In this document: positions 9,196 through 11,307 of the stretch, piece by piece
Layout of the letters: each line of letters starts with the position of its first letter
Numbering within the stretch: position 1 is the first letter of the stretch
Program-made: the position numbers and the translations under genes
Source: Zygnema cylindricum
Taxonomy: Eukaryota; Streptophyta; Zygnematophyceae; Zygnematales; Zygnemataceae
Direction of reading: 5' to 3'
NCBI GenBank assembly: GCA_037447655.1
Contig: JBBHKE010001479.1
Coordinates: forward strand, 1-11,307
Length of the DNA stretch: 11,307 nt
Notes under the pieces: model-generated
What the model was told of the DNA's origin: nothing
The model's database searches: none
What the model saw: the letters and a program-made list of their open reading frames with translations, nothing else

Positions 9196-9879
9196 TTTAG
9201 TGTATGACTAAGTTTTGTTTGAATTGTGGTCGAGTTTCTCTAACTTAAATAGCAATTCAATTTATCAATTTGTTGTTTGAAACATGTGAGTAAGCAAATA
9301 ATTAGAATTTCTCGTGGGAAACTGTTGTAATAATTTGATTTCCACTGTTTTATTAACCAATAACTACTACATGTCGCATGACATTGACATAATAATATGA
9401 TATATTTATGGAAACACGATATAAAATGCATAATTAGCACTTTGCATTAATGTACGACGTATGAATAAGCCAATAAATATGATATGTCGCGTGATATTCA
9501 TATAATAATTTGTCGTATTTTCCAAAACACCGTTCAAAAAGCATAATTAACACTTTACAATAGAGTACGATTTGCGTCCCTTATTTTCTTGTAAGATTTG
9601 CGAAATGAATTGTGTTAGTAGCGTGTCAAATTTGTGACGTTAATCACGATGTCACGTACTTTCACGATACTAAAAGTACAAAGTACAATAATGTTAGATT
9701 GTATGGACAAGTACAATTTTTTTCATTTTTTTTCGTTTTTTGTTAAGCCGACCGTAACTGATTTTTTTTTTCTTTGAATCAACAACCTTAATCCGCCCGC
9801 ACCCCTATATTTGACAATCGAATCAGTTCCGGATCCGACGCGGGTGATCGGTTAACCGTCGGTCACGGTTTTGGTTGAC
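9196..9879 (-). other. hAT upstream non-coding leader
   Basis: This is the region between the transposase start and the right terminal repeat, and holds no gene. It contains a degenerate tandem repeat (9371-9580) and, from about 9661, a segment shared with the deletion derivative (10183 onward) rich in CCGNNCCGG-like and ACCG/CGGT words that probably serve as subterminal transposase sites. The transposase promoter should lie here, but no clear TATA element could be chosen. Confidence 0.6.
9371..9580. repeat. Two-copy degenerate tandem repeat, period ~113
   Basis: Copy 1 begins ATGTCGCATGACATT at 9371 and copy 2 begins ATGTCGCGTGATATT at 9484. Both continue through ATAATAAT..., AAACAC, GCATAATTA(G/A)CACTTT and GTACGA in the same order. 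It lies in the hAT leader and may mark a duplicated regulatory segment. Confidence 0.7.
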
Positions 9880-9894
9880 CTTTTGCGACCTCTG
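9880..9894 (-). repeat. hAT right terminal inverted repeat
   Basis: CTTTTGCGACCTCTG, the exact reverse complement of 5368-5382. The outer CTC also pairs with GAG at the left end. Confidence 0.85.
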
Positions 9895-9952
9895 CTCGTG
9901 GCTGTTGCCATATCGACTCTTATTGACTTTTCTTTCACGAATGTCTTATTGG

Positions 9953-10416
9953 CAGATCTCGCAAAACTCAAAATTTTAGATACCTGGAACTGACATTTTT
10001 TTTTTTTCAAAATGTGAACACCCGATTCCCGATCGGGTTATGTCACGCTCCTAAATTGTTAGTCGTTACCGCGATACGTGTTTATGAAAATATAAGTTAA
10101 CTGAAACTCGATTTCTCCCGACTTCCCGTACCCGCCCGTATTCGAACAATTACAAAATTAGTGTTAAATCTCCCATATACCTTCCACGATACCAAGAGTA
10201 CAAAGTACAATAATGTTGGATAGTATGGACAGTACAAAACCTTCAATTATTTCGTTTTTGCTTACCCGACCGTACCCGATTTTTCTATTTTTTTTGTGAA
10301 TCACCCGCCCGAATCCGGCCGGCCTCCAAAATTTGGCACCCGAATCCGTTCCGGATCCGATGCGGGCGGTCGGGTAACGGTTGGGTATGGAATCGGGTAC
10401 CCGATTGCGACTTCTG
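9953..10416. mobile_element. Internally deleted non-autonomous hAT derivative (464 bp)
   Basis: The left part (9953 to about 10160) matches the left end of the full element (5368 to about 5572) in the same orientation, including TCAAAATTTTAGATA, the T-run, GTCACGCTCC and AACTCGATTTCT. The right part (from about 10183) matches 9661-9894, including GTACAAAGTACAATAATGTT and TTCCGGATCCGA. Its ends are CAGATCTCGCAAAAC and TTGCGACTTCTG. About 4 kb of the parent interior is missing. Flanks CTTATTGG and CTTCCCGA match at only four of eight positions, so no clear target duplication. Open frames inside are chance frames. It lies 58 bp from the parent. Confidence 0.85.
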
Positions 10417-10490
10417 CTTCCCGACAAGTCGGAAAAGTGCGAAAATTGCATGCGGACTGCGGAGTGCACGGAGATTTCCAACCTGCAAAA

Positions 10491-10690
10491 AGCCAAAAAC
10501 CCTGTGCCGTACAGATTCGATCGCAATAAATGTTTTCCTCTTTTAAATCCTTCTTCTCCCTCCATTGCTAATCTGAACGTTTCTTACATTTCCATTCGCC
10601 CTCTCCAAATGAAAATCGGACACGTGCACACATAAAAGCTGATTCAAGTGGCGAAACGAAGTTATATAAACATTATTAGCGATACAGAAG
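10491..10690. mobile_element. Divergent, truncated copy of the 10947-11168 MITE
   Basis: Words shared in order with the 10947-11168 element are: GCCA..AAAAAC, CCGTACA, GATTCG, CGCAAT, CATTCGC, AATCGGAC, AAGTGGCGAAA and ATTAGCGAT (here ATTAGCGATACAG near 10675-10687). The left terminal repeat is not recognisable; it may have been lost next to the hAT derivative. Confidence 0.5.
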
Positions 10691-10740
10691 ACGGTTATAT
10701 TTAGGGCGTAGATTGCTAAAATAGTAAAATTTCATTACTG

Positions 10741-10943
10741 TACACCGTGAGTCGTTATTAGCCTTATGTACGCTATATCGGCTCCCCAAAATTATGACAT
10801 TGATACCTTAAATATAATAAATTACACTATTTAAGGATGTAGACCATTATTTGCCACGTCTCCTGGAACTAAATTAGAATGAATGACGTTAATTTTTTCT
10901 TTGCACTAATAATTTCTGTACTCTAATAACGATTCAAGGTGTA
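10741..10943. mobile_element. MITE (203 bp), same TIR family
   Basis: Left end TACACCGTGAGTCGTTATTA at 10741; the reverse complement of the right end (10943 inwards) is TACACCTTGAATCGTTATTA, so 17 of 20 match. There is no coding capacity, and the interior differs from its neighbour. Flanking trinucleotides CTG and CTT are not identical. Confidence 0.72.
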
Positions 10944-10946
10944 CTT

Positions 10947-11168
10947 TACACCTTGAATCGCTATTAGGGTTTAATATTTTTTCGGCCACTAAAAACATCC
11001 TTTCTCCGTACACAATTGTCCGATTCGCAATTTGAGACCGCCAATCGAAAGTTGAGAATCTTGCCTTTCATTCGCAACCGTCAGATCTACAATCGGACGA
11101 GTGTGTACGGCGAAATGTTGTTTTAAGTGGCGAAAAAAACGTTAACACTAATAGCGATTCACGTAGTA
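10947..11168. mobile_element. Foldback MITE (222 bp) with ~95-bp inverted arms
   Basis: Left end TACACCTTGAATCGCTATTA at 10947; the right end read inwards on the minus strand is TACTACGTGAATCGCTATTA. The complementarity continues well beyond the ends: TTTCGGCCACT-AAAA pairs with TTTTAAGTGGCGAAA, and 11006-11025 pairs with 11091-11110 (CCGTACACA...GTCCGATT) with a few mismatches. The whole element can fold into one hairpin with a small loop near 11045-11070. There is no coding capacity. A transcript would be a hairpin RNA, a possible small-RNA source. Confidence 0.78.
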
Positions 11169-11226
11169 ATTGAAATTCAACCTTTCAAGCTTTCACACAT
11201 CAGTTCCATTTTTAGTTTTTTACAAA

Positions 11227-11289
11227 TTTTCTTCTTCTCCTGCCCCCCTCTTCCCTCCTCCCTCTCCCCTTCCCCCTTTCCCTTCTCCT
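11227..11289. repeat. Homopyrimidine tract
   Basis: The plus strand is C/T only from 11227 to 11289 except for one G at 11242; 11243-11289 is 47 uninterrupted pyrimidines. Such tracts can form triplex (H-DNA) and occur in promoters and 5' leaders. The window ends 18 bp later, so the context is unknown. Confidence 0.85.
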
Positions 11290-11307
11290 GTCCACGCTCT
11301 CATGCCT

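Larger units (their letters stand above)
5368..9894 (-). mobile_element. Full-length hAT DNA transposon (degenerate), hobo/Hermes-like
   Basis: The element is bounded by CAGAGGTCGCAAAAG at 5368-5382 and its exact reverse complement at 9880-9894; both ends then continue with TCAA after a 1-nt indel. CAGAG termini are typical of hobo/Hermes-type hATs. The inside contains a minus-strand hAT transposase relic from 9195 to 6954. A second copy of both ends at 9953-10416 confirms the termini. About 4.5 kb is normal for an autonomous hAT carrying a 503-bp nested MITE. I find no convincing 8-bp target duplication: the flanks are GAGAGGAG and CTCGTGGC, which points to age or rearrangement. Confidence 0.85.

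Noticed and set aside
9240-9440. Minus-strand open frame of 66 codons upstream of the transposase start
   Set aside because: No family signature, overlaps the degenerate tandem repeat, and ends before the transposase start; it is more likely chance.
5360-9902. 8-bp target-site duplication flanking the hAT
   Set aside because: The eight bases outside each end do not match, nor do those outside the 464-bp derivative (four of eight).
10164-10635. Open frames at 10164-10565, 10285-10488, 10296-10529 and 10381-10635
   Set aside because: They fall in the right end of the hAT derivative and the adjoining MITE, overlap one another on both strands and translate GC-rich subterminal repeats.
10921-10970. 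Central palindrome as a terminator or regulatory hairpin
   Set aside because: It is explained by two MITE ends meeting head to head with a 3-bp spacer.
1-11307. CRISPR arrays, tRNA or rRNA genes, bacterial-type operons
   Set aside because: No regularly spaced direct repeats, cloverleaf-like or ribosomal sequences were seen; the content is eukaryotic transposon debris.

Overview
The window is repeat-derived nuclear DNA from a eukaryote, and I find no intact host gene. It is a graveyard of transposable elements: a decayed Ty1/copia LTR retrotransposon, a decayed hAT DNA transposon with its own internally deleted derivative lying beside it, and several short inverted-repeat elements (MITEs). 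The sequence does not settle the kingdom. A copia element with a purine tract abutting a TGTTG LTR end, and a BED-finger hAT with CAGAG-type ends, both occur in plants and in invertebrate animals.

Layout: 1-533 has no recognisable gene. 534-1545 is a candidate copia LTR; its inner edge at 1545 is well supported and its outer edge is tentative. 1546-1558 is the polypurine tract. 1559-5195 holds a minus-strand gag-pol relic in the order gag zinc knuckle, protease, integrase, reverse transcriptase, RNase H. It has many in-frame stops and several frameshifts. The 5' LTR, primer-binding site and N-terminal gag are not visible; 5196-5367 is unassigned.

5368-9894 is a full-length hAT element bounded by a 15-bp perfect terminal inverted repeat (CAGAGGTCGCAAAAG). 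Its minus-strand transposase can be followed from a start at 9195 to a stop at 6954, with a BED zinc finger, an RNase H-like core, the hAT C-x-x-H and R-W motifs and a C-terminal dimerisation block. A 279-nt GT-AG intron (8494-8772) joins two exons in frame. The coding sequence is dead. An unrelated MITE (5606-6108) sits in its downstream non-coding part.

9953-10416 is a 464-bp internally deleted derivative of the same hAT family: about 210 bp of the left end joined to about 235 bp of the right end. 10491-11168 contains three members of a second MITE family (TIR consensus about TACACCGYGAATCGYTATTAG). Two lie 3 bp apart, and one (10947-11168) folds almost end to end as a hairpin. The window ends in a strong homopyrimidine tract (11227-11289).

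Nothing here works as a cooperating host pathway. The value lies in the transposon biology: an autonomous-type parent with its deletion derivative, nested insertions, and foldback elements able to make hairpin RNA.
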